This document shows, piece by piece, positions 26,957 to 34,623 of a DNA stretch of 64,000 nt; within the stretch, counting starts at the first letter, position 1, and the number at the start of each line of letters is the position of its first letter. The notes below the pieces were generated by a model. The model did no database searches, was not told the DNA's origin, and saw nothing but the letters and a program-made list of their open reading frames with translations. The position numbers were made by a program, and so were the translations under genes. The stretch lies in assembly GCA_963832895.1 (NCBI GenBank), contig CAWHVQ010000004.1, positions 62,001 to 126,000 of the forward strand. Direction: 5' to 3'. This DNA comes from JAMXLO01 sp963832895. Lineage in GTDB: Bacteria > Pseudomonadota > Alphaproteobacteria > Acetobacterales > Acetobacteraceae.

Positions 26957-27924
26957 AACGTTGCTCTCCTTGCGCGCGGTGGCAGAACCAGCCCGACGCC
27001 GCGCAGATGGCTGAACAGCTCCTTCAGCCGGTCGCGGTCCGCCTGAGGCAGCGGTGGCCGCAGAATGGATTCGATGTTCGAGCGCAGGTGCGCCTGGTCA
27101 CCGGTGCCGAACAGCACGACATCGACGCCGGGCTCATGGCGCACATAGCGATACGCCGCGTCGGTCAGGCTGGTGGCGCCCCCCGGATGGATCAGGAAGC
27201 CGAGTGGGTTAGGATCTTCGGCCAGCGACTGCGGCACCTTGCCTTCCTCTGCCAGTTCCTTGATCGCCTCCGCCACGCGGTCGGCGCGGGCAAAGATGCT
27301 GCGCACCGCGAACATCAGCAACGTGCCGACGCGGTGCTTCAGTGTTGCGGGGAACACTGCCTCGCGGGTGTTCTGGCTCATCAGGTGGAACGCGACCATC
27401 ACGACGTCCCAGATTCCGTCAGGGACGGCGCGCAGCAGCATCTGGTGCTCGAGATCGTTGGGCGAGGTCTCGGTGATGCCGAGGAAGCGGAATTTGCCCT
27501 TTTCCTTCTCCTTCAGCAGGGCCGGCGCGATCACGTCATGCACGTAGTCGTAGCCGGAGGGCGGAACTGCGTGGAGCTGAAAGACATCGATGCAGTCGAT
27601 GCCGAGTTCTCGCAGCGAGTTGTCGAGGCTGGCGATGACACGTTCCGGGGGCCAGCGTTCGCCGCCGCGGATGATGGAGGATTTGGTGGCGATCACCACG
27701 CGATCGCGCGGGACGGTCTTGATCGCCTTGCCGACCACGCCCTCGGTGTCATAGGGCGCAGCGGTATCGAGCAGGTTGACGCCTTGGTCGAGCGCGGCAT
27801 GGATGATCGCGATGGCGCTGGCCTCGGTGCCGCCGGTGTTCAGCCCCAGCCGGCTGAATCCGCCGCAGCCGAGACCGGCGACGCTGACCTTGAGTTCCGT
27901 CCTGCCCAGCGTGGTGTATTCCAT
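26953..27924 (-). CDS. Aldo/keto reductase
   Basis: A 323-aa NADP-dependent (beta/alpha)8 oxidoreductase. It opens with the typical YTTLGRTELKVSVAGLGCGG; the catalytic Asp and Tyr lie in NLLDTAAPYDTEG, the Lys in VIATKSS, and the His region in DVFQLHAV. The sequence is closest in feel to the L-galactose or D-threo-aldose dehydrogenase branch. It is the first gene of the operon that continues with the enolase-superfamily enzyme (4-bp overlap) and the PfkB kinase-like gene, which suggests oxidation of an aldose followed by dehydration and phosphorylation. That pathway is inference. Confidence 0.85.
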   Translation of the reverse strand: MEYTTLGRTELKVSVAGLGCGGFSRLGLNTGGTEASAIAIIHAALDQGVNLLDTAAPYDTEGVVGKAIKTVPRDRVVIATKSSIIRGGERWPPERVIASLDNSLRELGIDCIDVFQLHAVPPSGYDYVHDVIAPALLKEKEKGKFRFLGITETSPNDLEHQMLLRAVPDGIWDVVMVAFHLMSQNTREAVFPATLKHRVGTLLMFAVRSIFARADRVAEAIKELAEEGKVPQSLAEDPNPLGFLIHPGGATSLTDAAYRYVRHEPGVDVVLFGTGDQAHLRSNIESILRPPLPQADRDRLKELFSHLRGVGLVLPPRARRATL

Positions 27925-28024
27925 GCACGTACCTGCTCCGTGAAGGGGAGCAGGCTAGCGAGCTGGCGGGGGGACGCAACTCGAACCCGGTTATCCTTGT
28001 CTGCGCGTCGCCGGCGCGCTCCAG

Positions 28025-28579
28025 TCAACCACGAACACGACGATCGTTGCCGCCCAGCCGAGCGCCGTCACGTCGCTCGCTGTCGCTGCGTCTCTCGTTG
28101 AAGTAGGTTCGATCCATCTGCCGCGCTCCGCACGTCTCGTACAACTTGCGCGCCGCGGCGTTGGACGAATTGGTGGTCCACTCCAGCGACGAGAAGCCTT
28201 CGGCGGCTCTCAGTCGCTGCGCAGCCTTCACCAGCAAGCGTCCCACACCGCTGCGTCGCGCCGCCTGCGCCACATAGAGGTCGCGGATGTAGAGCGACAG
28301 GGTCAACTCGGCCGCAGGGAAGGTGACATTCATGACCAGTGAGCCGACGACGGTCTCGCCTGCCACGGCAATGAGGACATGCGGATCGAATGTACTGAGC
28401 GGCGGCTTGCACGCCAGGGCCGCCGCCTTGATGGCATCGGCATCCGACACCGGGCGTTTGTAGTGCGTCTGCATTTCCGAGAAGTGGCCGGCGAGGCCCT
28501 GAACGTCGGCCTCGGTCGGGCGGCGGACAATTATGTCCAGCGTGGACTCCTGGTCAGGGGAACTCATTACTTCCGACAT
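28025..28579 (-). CDS. GNAT-family N-acetyltransferase
   Basis: A 184-aa acetyltransferase. The acetyl-CoA-binding motif A is LYVAQAARRSGVGRLLVKA (R-R-x-G-x-G), followed by the motif B helix containing NAAARKLYETCGA. The N-terminal half carries the usual alpha1-alpha2 acceptor region. The substrate is unknown; GNATs acetylate amines on proteins, antibiotics or small metabolites. It is transcribed toward the aldo/keto reductase operon with about a 100-bp gap and follows an MFS gene of the same orientation by 88 bp. Confidence 0.83.
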   Translation of the reverse strand: MSEVMSSPDQESTLDIIVRRPTEADVQGLAGHFSEMQTHYKRPVSDADAIKAAALACKPPLSTFDPHVLIAVAGETVVGSLVMNVTFPAAELTLSLYIRDLYVAQAARRSGVGRLLVKAAQRLRAAEGFSSLEWTTNSSNAAARKLYETCGARQMDRTYFNERRSDSERRDGARLGGNDRRVRG

Positions 28580-28667
28580 TATGAACCTCTGGCCGAGTAC
28601 TGCGATGCGCCGGTGGTAGATCGATCGGCCTTACACGGAGGTGTCGGTTCGGGCTCCGGGGGCGATC

Positions 28668-30065
28668 TCACGCCCGGGAGATCGCCTCCAGCGCCAGTCC
28701 CGTGGTTCGCGGACCGAAGCCGCCGATCGAGATCACCACGATCAGCATGGCAAAGGCGATGAAGCTGAACACCGCGTTCACCCCGCCGAGGTTCAGCAGA
28801 TAGGCCACCGCCAGGCCGGACAGCGCGGCCGACAGCCGGCTCCACGAATACACAAAGCCTATGGCACGTGAGCGGATGCGGGTGGGGAACAACTCGGCCT
28901 GGTAGCTGTGAAAGCTGTAAGACATCCAGTTGTTGCACAGCGTCACCAGCACGCCGAGTACGATCAGCATGGCGCCATCCGTGGCATTGGCGAACAGCAT
29001 GCCGAACACGCCGATGCCGACCGCGCCGCCGCACACCTGCCACTTCCGCTCCATCTTGTCGGCGATCAGCGTGCCGATCAGGGGGCCAACCGGATTGGCG
29101 ATGGCGATGACGAACGAATAGAACAGGCTGGTGGTGATGGTGATGCCCTTGGCGATCAGCAGCGTCGGCACCCAGGCGGCAAAGCCGTAATAGCCGAAGG
29201 TCTGGAAGAAGTTGAACACGGACAGGATGATGGCGCGCTTGTCGTAAGGCGGCTGCCACATCTCGGCGAAGCTGCCGGCGCCTTCGTCCTGAGCCATGGC
29301 TGGACCAGGCGCCGGGAGTGTCCCGACCTCAGCCGCGACCTTTGCCTCGATCGCCGCGGTGATTGCCTCGGCCTGTGCGAGGCGGCCGTGCCGCGCCAGC
29401 CAGCGCGGGGATTCCGGCAGGCCGAGACGGATGAACCAGATCACGACGGCGCCAGCCGAGCCGATCAGCACCACCCAGCGCCAGCCGTCGAAGCCGAACG
29501 GGGCATTCGGCACCAGCAGGTAGGCGATGAACGCCACAATCGGCACGGCGAGGAACTGGAAGAACTGGCTGTAGGCGAAGGCACGGCCGCGATGGGTTAG
29601 CGGGACCAGCTCCGCGACATAGGTGTCGATCGTCACGAGTTCGACGCCGATGCCGATGCCGGCGATGAAGCGCCAGAGATCGACGGCGAAACCCGAGCTC
29701 TGGAAGGCCATGATGGCGGTGGTGATCGAGTACCAGATCAGGGAGAAGGTGAACACGGTGCGGCGGCCGTACTGGTCGGCCACGTGGCCCAGGCAGATCG
29801 CGCCGACGAAGAGGCCGGCGAACAGGGCGAAGACGAACGTGCCGATACCGGCCACGTGGTACGGGCCCAGGGCGTTGAAGACGCCGAGTGATTCTGGCGT
29901 GAAATAGCCGGCCCGGTTCAACCCTGGAGCAATATAGGCGGTGAGGAACAGGTCGTAGAGCTCGAAGCAACCGCCGAGGGAGATCAGCGTGACCAGGTAC
30001 CAGATGTGCCGGGCCATCGGCAGCCGATCCAGTCTGGCTGCGAGCTGTGCGGCGCTGCTTTCCAT
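28668..30065 (-). CDS. MFS transporter (sugar-porter-like)
   Basis: A 465-aa twelve-helix carrier. HVADQYGRRTVFTFSLI corresponds to the loop 2-3 motif, and LGLPESPRWLARHGRLAQA is the PESPRWL motif found after helix 6 in sugar-porter-type permeases. A large central cytoplasmic loop is present. It sits upstream of the GNAT and sugar-acid enzyme genes in the same orientation, so it could import their substrate. The start at 30065 is about 100 bp from the divergent hslV start. Confidence 0.83.
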   Translation of the reverse strand: MESSAAQLAARLDRLPMARHIWYLVTLISLGGCFELYDLFLTAYIAPGLNRAGYFTPESLGVFNALGPYHVAGIGTFVFALFAGLFVGAICLGHVADQYGRRTVFTFSLIWYSITTAIMAFQSSGFAVDLWRFIAGIGIGVELVTIDTYVAELVPLTHRGRAFAYSQFFQFLAVPIVAFIAYLLVPNAPFGFDGWRWVVLIGSAGAVVIWFIRLGLPESPRWLARHGRLAQAEAITAAIEAKVAAEVGTLPAPGPAMAQDEGAGSFAEMWQPPYDKRAIILSVFNFFQTFGYYGFAAWVPTLLIAKGITITTSLFYSFVIAIANPVGPLIGTLIADKMERKWQVCGGAVGIGVFGMLFANATDGAMLIVLGVLVTLCNNWMSYSFHSYQAELFPTRIRSRAIGFVYSWSRLSAALSGLAVAYLLNLGGVNAVFSFIAFAMLIVVISIGGFGPRTTGLALEAISRA

Positions 30066-30128
30066 GTGTCCCTCGTTGGTAGCTTCAACCCGATGGAGGG
30101 CCTAGGCTGGCATGCGTCAAGGCGCAAC

Positions 30129-30158
30129 CTTGTGAACGGCGACCGGCCACGCCATCTA
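30129..30158 (+). promoter_or_regulatory. Putative heat-shock (RpoH) promoter of hslVU
   Basis: CTTGTGA at 30129-30135 and GCCATCTA at 30151-30158 resemble the sigma-32 consensus CTTG-A and CCCCAT-T, with a plausible spacer of 15 nt. The site lies only 8 bp from the ATG at 30167, so the transcript would have almost no leader, or the ATG at 30179 would be used instead. Promoter assignment is inferred from motif match and the known heat-shock control of hslVU. Confidence 0.4.
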
Positions 30159-30166
30159 GCGCCGTC

Positions 30167-30733
30167 ATGCAGAACATCATGAACGCCGCCGCCGACCCGA
30201 CCGGGTGGCACGGCACCACCATCCTGTGCGTCAGGCGGGATGGACACGTAACGATGGCCGGAGACGGCCAGGTCTCCATGGGTCAGACGATCGTAAAGGG
30301 GAACGCCCGCAAGGTGCGCCGGATCGGCGTCGACGGGGCGGTTCTGGCAGGCTTCGCAGGCGCGACCGCCGACGCGTTCACCCTGCTCGAACGGCTGGAG
30401 AGCAAGCTGGAGCGGTTTCCCGGTCAGCTCGAACGCGCCTGCGTCGATCTGGCCAAGGACTGGCGGACCGATCGCTACCTGCGCCGGCTGGAGGCGATGA
30501 TGGCGGTGGCCGACAAGGACCGCAGCTTCACGCTGACCGGCACGGGCGACGTGCTGGAGCCGGAGGACGGCGTGATCGGCATCGGCTCCGGCGGCAACTA
30601 CGCATTGTCGGCCGCACGTGCGCTGATGGCGGTGGACGGGCTGTCAGCCGAGGAGATTGCTCGGCGTGCCCTGAAGATTGCCGCCGACATCTGCGTCTAC
30701 ACCAACAACAACGTCATATTCGAGACCATATAA
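30167..30733 (+). CDS. hslV: ATP-dependent protease peptidase subunit HslV
   Basis: A 188-aa proteasome-like subunit forming a double hexameric ring with HslU. The nucleophile is Thr17 in GWHGTTILCVRRDGH; the preceding 16 residues form the short propeptide that alphaproteobacterial HslV carries and removes, whereas in E. coli only Met is removed. The AGDGQVSMGQT and KGNARKVRRI blocks are standard. An alternative ATG at 30179 would shorten the propeptide by four residues. The stop abuts the hslU start with no gap, so the two subunits are coupled. Confidence 0.95.
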   Translation: MQNIMNAAADPTGWHGTTILCVRRDGHVTMAGDGQVSMGQTIVKGNARKVRRIGVDGAVLAGFAGATADAFTLLERLESKLERFPGQLERACVDLAKDWRTDRYLRRLEAMMAVADKDRSFTLTGTGDVLEPEDGVIGIGSGGNYALSAARALMAVDGLSAEEIARRALKIAADICVYTNNNVIFETI

Positions 30734-32059
30734 ATGGAAGTTCCCACCTATTCGCCGCGCGAGATCGTCTCTGAACTCGACCGCTTCATCGTCGGGCAGA
30801 CCGACGCCAAGCGCGCGGTCGCGATCGCGCTGCGCAATCGTTGGCGCCGGCAGCAACTGCCGGAGGAAATGCGCGAGGAAGTTGTTCCCAAGAACATCCT
30901 GATGATCGGCCCCACCGGCTGCGGCAAGACCGAGATCGCGCGCCGGCTGGCCAAGCTGGCGCAGGCGCCGTTTCTGAAGGTTGAGGCGACGAAGTTCACC
31001 GAGGTGGGCTATGTCGGCCGCGACGTCGAAAGCATCGCGCGCGATCTGGTCGAGGCCAGCATCACCATGCTGCGCGAGGCGTCTCGCAAGGAGGTGCAGG
31101 CGCAGGCCGAGCTGGCGGCGGAGGAGCGGCTGATCACAGCGCTGGTCGGCGAAGGTGCGGCGGCCGACACGCGCTCGAAATTCCGCCGCATGCTGCGCAA
31201 CGGCGAATTCGAGCAGAAGGAGATCGAGATCGAGGTCTCCCAGTCGGGTGGCATGCCGATCGGCCAGCTCGATATTCCGGGCATGCCGCCGGGGCAGGTT
31301 ATCAACATCGGCGAGATGATGAAGGGCATGTTCGGCGGCGGCCGACCGACGCAGAAGCGGAAGCTTACCGTGGAGGCGGCGCGCCGCCTGCTGCAGGAGG
31401 AGGAAGCCGACCGGCTGCTCGACAACGACCGGCTGACCAAGGATGCGGTGTCACATGCCGAGAACAACGGCATCGTGTTCATCGACGAGATCGACAAGGT
31501 GGCGGCGCGCACGATGGAGGGCGGCTTCCGCGGCGGCGACGTCTCCCGAGAGGGCGTGCAGCGCGACCTGCTGCCGCTGATCGAGGGCACCACGGTCAGC
31601 ACGAAGTATGGCACGGTGAGGACCGACCACGTGCTGTTCATCGCCTCGGGTGCGTTCCATCTGTCGAAGCCGTCCGACCTGCTGCCGGAGTTGCAGGGGC
31701 GGCTGCCGATCCGCGTGGAGCTGGCGCCGCTGTCGCGCGACGATCTGCGGCGAATTCTGACCGAGCCGGAGCACTCGCTGCTGAAGCAGTCCGCCGCACT
31801 GCTGGGAACCGAGAAGGTCACTCTGGTGTTCACCGATGACGCGGTGGATGCGCTGGCGGAGCTGGCCGCCGACATCAACGACCGCGTGGAGAATATCGGC
31901 GCGCGGCGGCTGCACACGGTGCTGGAGCGGCTGCTGGAGGAGATCAGCTTCACCGCCACCGACAAGGCGGGCGAGAGGATCACGGTTGACGCCGCCTATG
32001 TGAACGAGCGGGTGGCGCCGCTGGCCCAGAAGGGGGATCTGAGCCGGTTCATTTTGTAG
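30734..32059 (+). CDS. hslU: ATP-dependent protease ATPase subunit HslU
   Basis: A 441-aa AAA+ unfoldase partner of HslV. It has FIVGQTDAKRAVAIALRNR at the start, Walker A GPTGCGKTE near residue 58, GYVGRDVES, the inserted I-domain (roughly residues 110-230, with the GMPPGQVINIGEMMKGMF segment), Walker B IVFIDEIDKV, and a C-terminus ending in SRFIL, the tail that docks into HslV. It is full length. The adjacent hslV gene and the motif content leave little doubt. Confidence 0.96.
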   Translation: MEVPTYSPREIVSELDRFIVGQTDAKRAVAIALRNRWRRQQLPEEMREEVVPKNILMIGPTGCGKTEIARRLAKLAQAPFLKVEATKFTEVGYVGRDVESIARDLVEASITMLREASRKEVQAQAELAAEERLITALVGEGAAADTRSKFRRMLRNGEFEQKEIEIEVSQSGGMPIGQLDIPGMPPGQVINIGEMMKGMFGGGRPTQKRKLTVEAARRLLQEEEADRLLDNDRLTKDAVSHAENNGIVFIDEIDKVAARTMEGGFRGGDVSREGVQRDLLPLIEGTTVSTKYGTVRTDHVLFIASGAFHLSKPSDLLPELQGRLPIRVELAPLSRDDLRRILTEPEHSLLKQSAALLGTEKVTLVFTDDAVDALAELAADINDRVENIGARRLHTVLERLLEEISFTATDKAGERITVDAAYVNERVAPLAQKGDLSRFIL

Positions 32060-32103
32060 GCTGCGCTCAGCCTGTAAGGTTCGCATCACGCGCATGTCAG
32101 GAT

Positions 32104-32150
32104 CGGATCAGAGGCAGGTACGGCTATAGGCTGACCTGCCGCCTGATCCG
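32104..32150. repeat. Inverted repeat between hslU and the Crp/Fnr gene
   Basis: Arms at 32104-32119 and 32134-32150 are near-perfect complements (CGGATCAG-AGGCAGGT against its reverse complement with one extra base), around a 14-nt loop. It lies 45 bp after hslU and 41 bp before the regulator. There is no T-run, so it is not a classical intrinsic terminator. It could be a transcript-stabilising hairpin or a binding site for the regulator it precedes. Confidence 0.6.
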
Positions 32151-32190
32151 TCCGGGCAAACCGTCCCGTCAACATCAGAGGGGAGCGGCC

Positions 32191-32982
32191 ATGACAACGG
32201 AGTCGCCGAGCGCGAAGGCCGTCGTCAGGTCGTCGCTTGTACAGAGGCTGTCGCGGTTCGTCAGTCTGTCGTCCGCTGAGACCGCGGTCCTGGAAGATCT
32301 CCAGTCGACCACCCGCGTGGTTCGGCACAACCGGGAAATCATCACCCAGGGCCGCCGATACGGTGGGCTGCTGGTGACGGTCGAGGGTATCTCGGTACGC
32401 TATCGGATCCTGCGTGACGGTCGGCGTCAGGTGCTGGACGTCGCACTCCCGGGGGACCTGATCGGCTTTCCCGCGTGTTTCTTCGAAAGCGCACCGTACT
32501 CGATCAGCGCTCTCACCGATACGGTGCTGGCCTGCATCCCGTTGCCGGTGCTCGGCGGACTGTTCAAGACACAACCGCGGCTGGCGGCTGCGATCTTCTG
32601 GTCGTTCGCGTCGGAGGCTGCGATATACATCGAGCATCTGACGGATGTCGGGCGGCGCTCGGCACTCGAGCGCGTTGCCCACTTCCTGCTCGAATTGCTG
32701 GTGCGATTTCAGAGCATCGGCCGCGGCGACGAATGTTCGTTCCCGATGCCGCTGACCCAGGAGCTGCTGGCCGACGCGCTGGGTCTGAGCGTACCGCACG
32801 TCAACCGCACGCTGCGGCAATTACGCGACGACGACCTGGTGCGCATCGACGCGCACCGGGTGATCGTGAAGGACGTCGAGGCACTGTCGGCGCTGGCCGA
32901 CTTCGATCGATCGTATCTCGGTCGATTTCGTCCGGTCGATCTGTTCGATGCGGCCGCCGCCGGGCCGCCTGTGCTGCAGTAG
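32191..32982 (+). CDS. Crp/Fnr-family transcriptional regulator
   Basis: A 263-aa regulator with an N-terminal cyclic-nucleotide-binding fold (REIITQGRRYGGLLVTVEG; DVALPGDLIGFPACFFES) and a C-terminal winged helix (TQELLADALGLSVPHVNRTLRQLR). No FNR-type N-terminal cysteine cluster is present, so it is not an oxygen-sensing FNR. The ligand is unknown. The ATG has GGGGAGC 6 nt upstream. It converges on an MFS gene, with only 3 bp between their stops. A large inverted repeat immediately upstream might be its operator. Confidence 0.88.
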   Translation: MTTESPSAKAVVRSSLVQRLSRFVSLSSAETAVLEDLQSTTRVVRHNREIITQGRRYGGLLVTVEGISVRYRILRDGRRQVLDVALPGDLIGFPACFFESAPYSISALTDTVLACIPLPVLGGLFKTQPRLAAAIFWSFASEAAIYIEHLTDVGRRSALERVAHFLLELLVRFQSIGRGDECSFPMPLTQELLADALGLSVPHVNRTLRQLRDDDLVRIDAHRVIVKDVEALSALADFDRSYLGRFRPVDLFDAAAAGPPVLQ

Positions 32983-32985
32983 GTG

Positions 32986-34401
32986 TCAGGCCAGTTCGGG
33001 CACTCGCTCGGTGAAGGTCTCGAGGTTGCCGAGTGTCTCGCGGCCGAACATCAGAGGGATGCAGGCACCGACCGCGACCACGCCGACCATCGAGCCGAAG
33101 AATATCGCCGGTGAACCGGTGTGCGATGCCATCACGAACGGTGCAATCACTCCGGCGAATATTCGCCCGAATGACTTGCCGAAGAAATGCCCACGTCCAC
33201 GCAATGCGGTTGGGAACTGCTCCGACAGGTACATGCGCACCGCCGGGAATGCGGAGAGCACGGTGAAGCCGGTGATCAGCGTTCCCACCTCGAAGACGAT
33301 TGTCGAGGCGGAACCCATCTGGTGCGCCGTCATCATCATGATCAGGCCGGGGATTGCCAGCACGAACGAACCGGTGATTGTCCAACGGCGACCCACGATC
33401 TCCATCATGTAGCCGTTGAAGAGCTTGCCTGGGATGCTCGCCGCGAACACCAGCGAGCTTAGGCCAAAGCTCACCGCGACAGCGGCACCCTGATCGACCA
33501 GAGCTTTCGGCAACAGGATCGCGATCAGGTAGTATGCGGTGCCGGCGGCAATGCCGCACAGGATGCCGACAGTTGTCCAGCGGATCTGGCCAGGCGCGAA
33601 CAGCTTCCAGAATGAAGGCAGCGCCTCCGGCTGAAGTTCAGGGTGCGACCCAAGCTCGGCCGCCGTCATTGGCGCGACGCGGTTGCCACATCGCCGGATC
33701 AAAAGATTGACCGTGTCGACCGCATCCTGAACCCGGCCGCGCCGCAGCAGCCAGCGCGGGCTTTCGGGGATCAGGAACCAGATCAGCACCGGTGCGATGA
33801 ACAACGTGACGCCACCGGGCAATCCAACCAGACGGAAACCGTTCGGATGATCAGCGAGGATGAAGCCGACAAACGGCAGCAACGTGAAGGCGCTGGCGAG
33901 CAGCACTTCGTAGATCCCGGCGTAGGTGCGCCTGTGTTGCGCCGGCATCAGCTCGGCTGCGATCGGAAATGGCGCCGAGATTGCGAATCCGAGCCCGATG
34001 CCAGTGACCAGGCGCAGCGCCAGCAGTTGCGTGAAATCCTGCGCCACAAGGATCAGCAGCGTGCACAACGTACTGATGATGACGCCGACCTGCATCACAG
34101 CCACCCGGCTGATGCGGTCTGACATCGCCGCGGCCGCGAAGCCACCGAGCACGACGACAAGGGTCGGCCACACGGCGAGGGCACGGATCTGGTCGGGGTC
34201 CAGGTTGAGGGGCTGCCTGGCGAGCACCAGCAGAGAGCCGCTGAGCGCCAGGTCGTAGCCCTCGATGAAGCCAACGAACCCGAGCACCAGGATAAGCAGA
34301 ACGTGGTATCCGCTGAACGGGATGCTATCGAGCTTACGTCCCAGAAGATGGCTGGCCGGTACAGCCGACCACACCATGGCAGGTGCTGCTGACATGGGCA
34401 T
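32986..34401 (-). CDS. MFS transporter
   Basis: A 471-aa carrier with twelve predicted helices. Visible signatures are FVGFIEGYDLALSG in helix 1, MSDRISRVAVMQVG in the 2-3 loop, and LIPESPRWLLRRGRVQDA after helix 6. This combination resembles organic-acid or aromatic-acid permeases. The substrate is unknown. It is convergent with the Crp/Fnr gene. The roughly 220 bp upstream, before the convergent-facing end of the cyclase gene, shows no gene. Confidence 0.83.
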   Translation of the reverse strand: MPMSAAPAMVWSAVPASHLLGRKLDSIPFSGYHVLLILVLGFVGFIEGYDLALSGSLLVLARQPLNLDPDQIRALAVWPTLVVVLGGFAAAAMSDRISRVAVMQVGVIISTLCTLLILVAQDFTQLLALRLVTGIGLGFAISAPFPIAAELMPAQHRRTYAGIYEVLLASAFTLLPFVGFILADHPNGFRLVGLPGGVTLFIAPVLIWFLIPESPRWLLRRGRVQDAVDTVNLLIRRCGNRVAPMTAAELGSHPELQPEALPSFWKLFAPGQIRWTTVGILCGIAAGTAYYLIAILLPKALVDQGAAVAVSFGLSSLVFAASIPGKLFNGYMMEIVGRRWTITGSFVLAIPGLIMMMTAHQMGSASTIVFEVGTLITGFTVLSAFPAVRMYLSEQFPTALRGRGHFFGKSFGRIFAGVIAPFVMASHTGSPAIFFGSMVGVVAVGACIPLMFGRETLGNLETFTERVPELA

Positions 34402-34623
34402 TCACTCCCTTTGGGACTGGCCGGCGATACGTCTGCACAACGCGACGCATCCGCGCGGGCTTGGCTTGGCCAGTCCGATTGAGGTTCCCGCTTGTCGAAG
34501 GCGGAGCTTATGCGCCGTGAGTTGGCCGCGTCTTTGATGCAGGCGATTGATCTAGATTAACATTCCAGCTCATAGAGGCGTCCGCAGCATGGAACGAGCC
34601 TGGCGAGCGGCTCCCTGCTGTCG

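Noticed and set aside
25562..28101. Two long plus-strand open frames across the sugar-acid operon
   Set aside because: They mirror the minus-strand enolase-superfamily and aldo/keto reductase genes, which are well supported by motifs.
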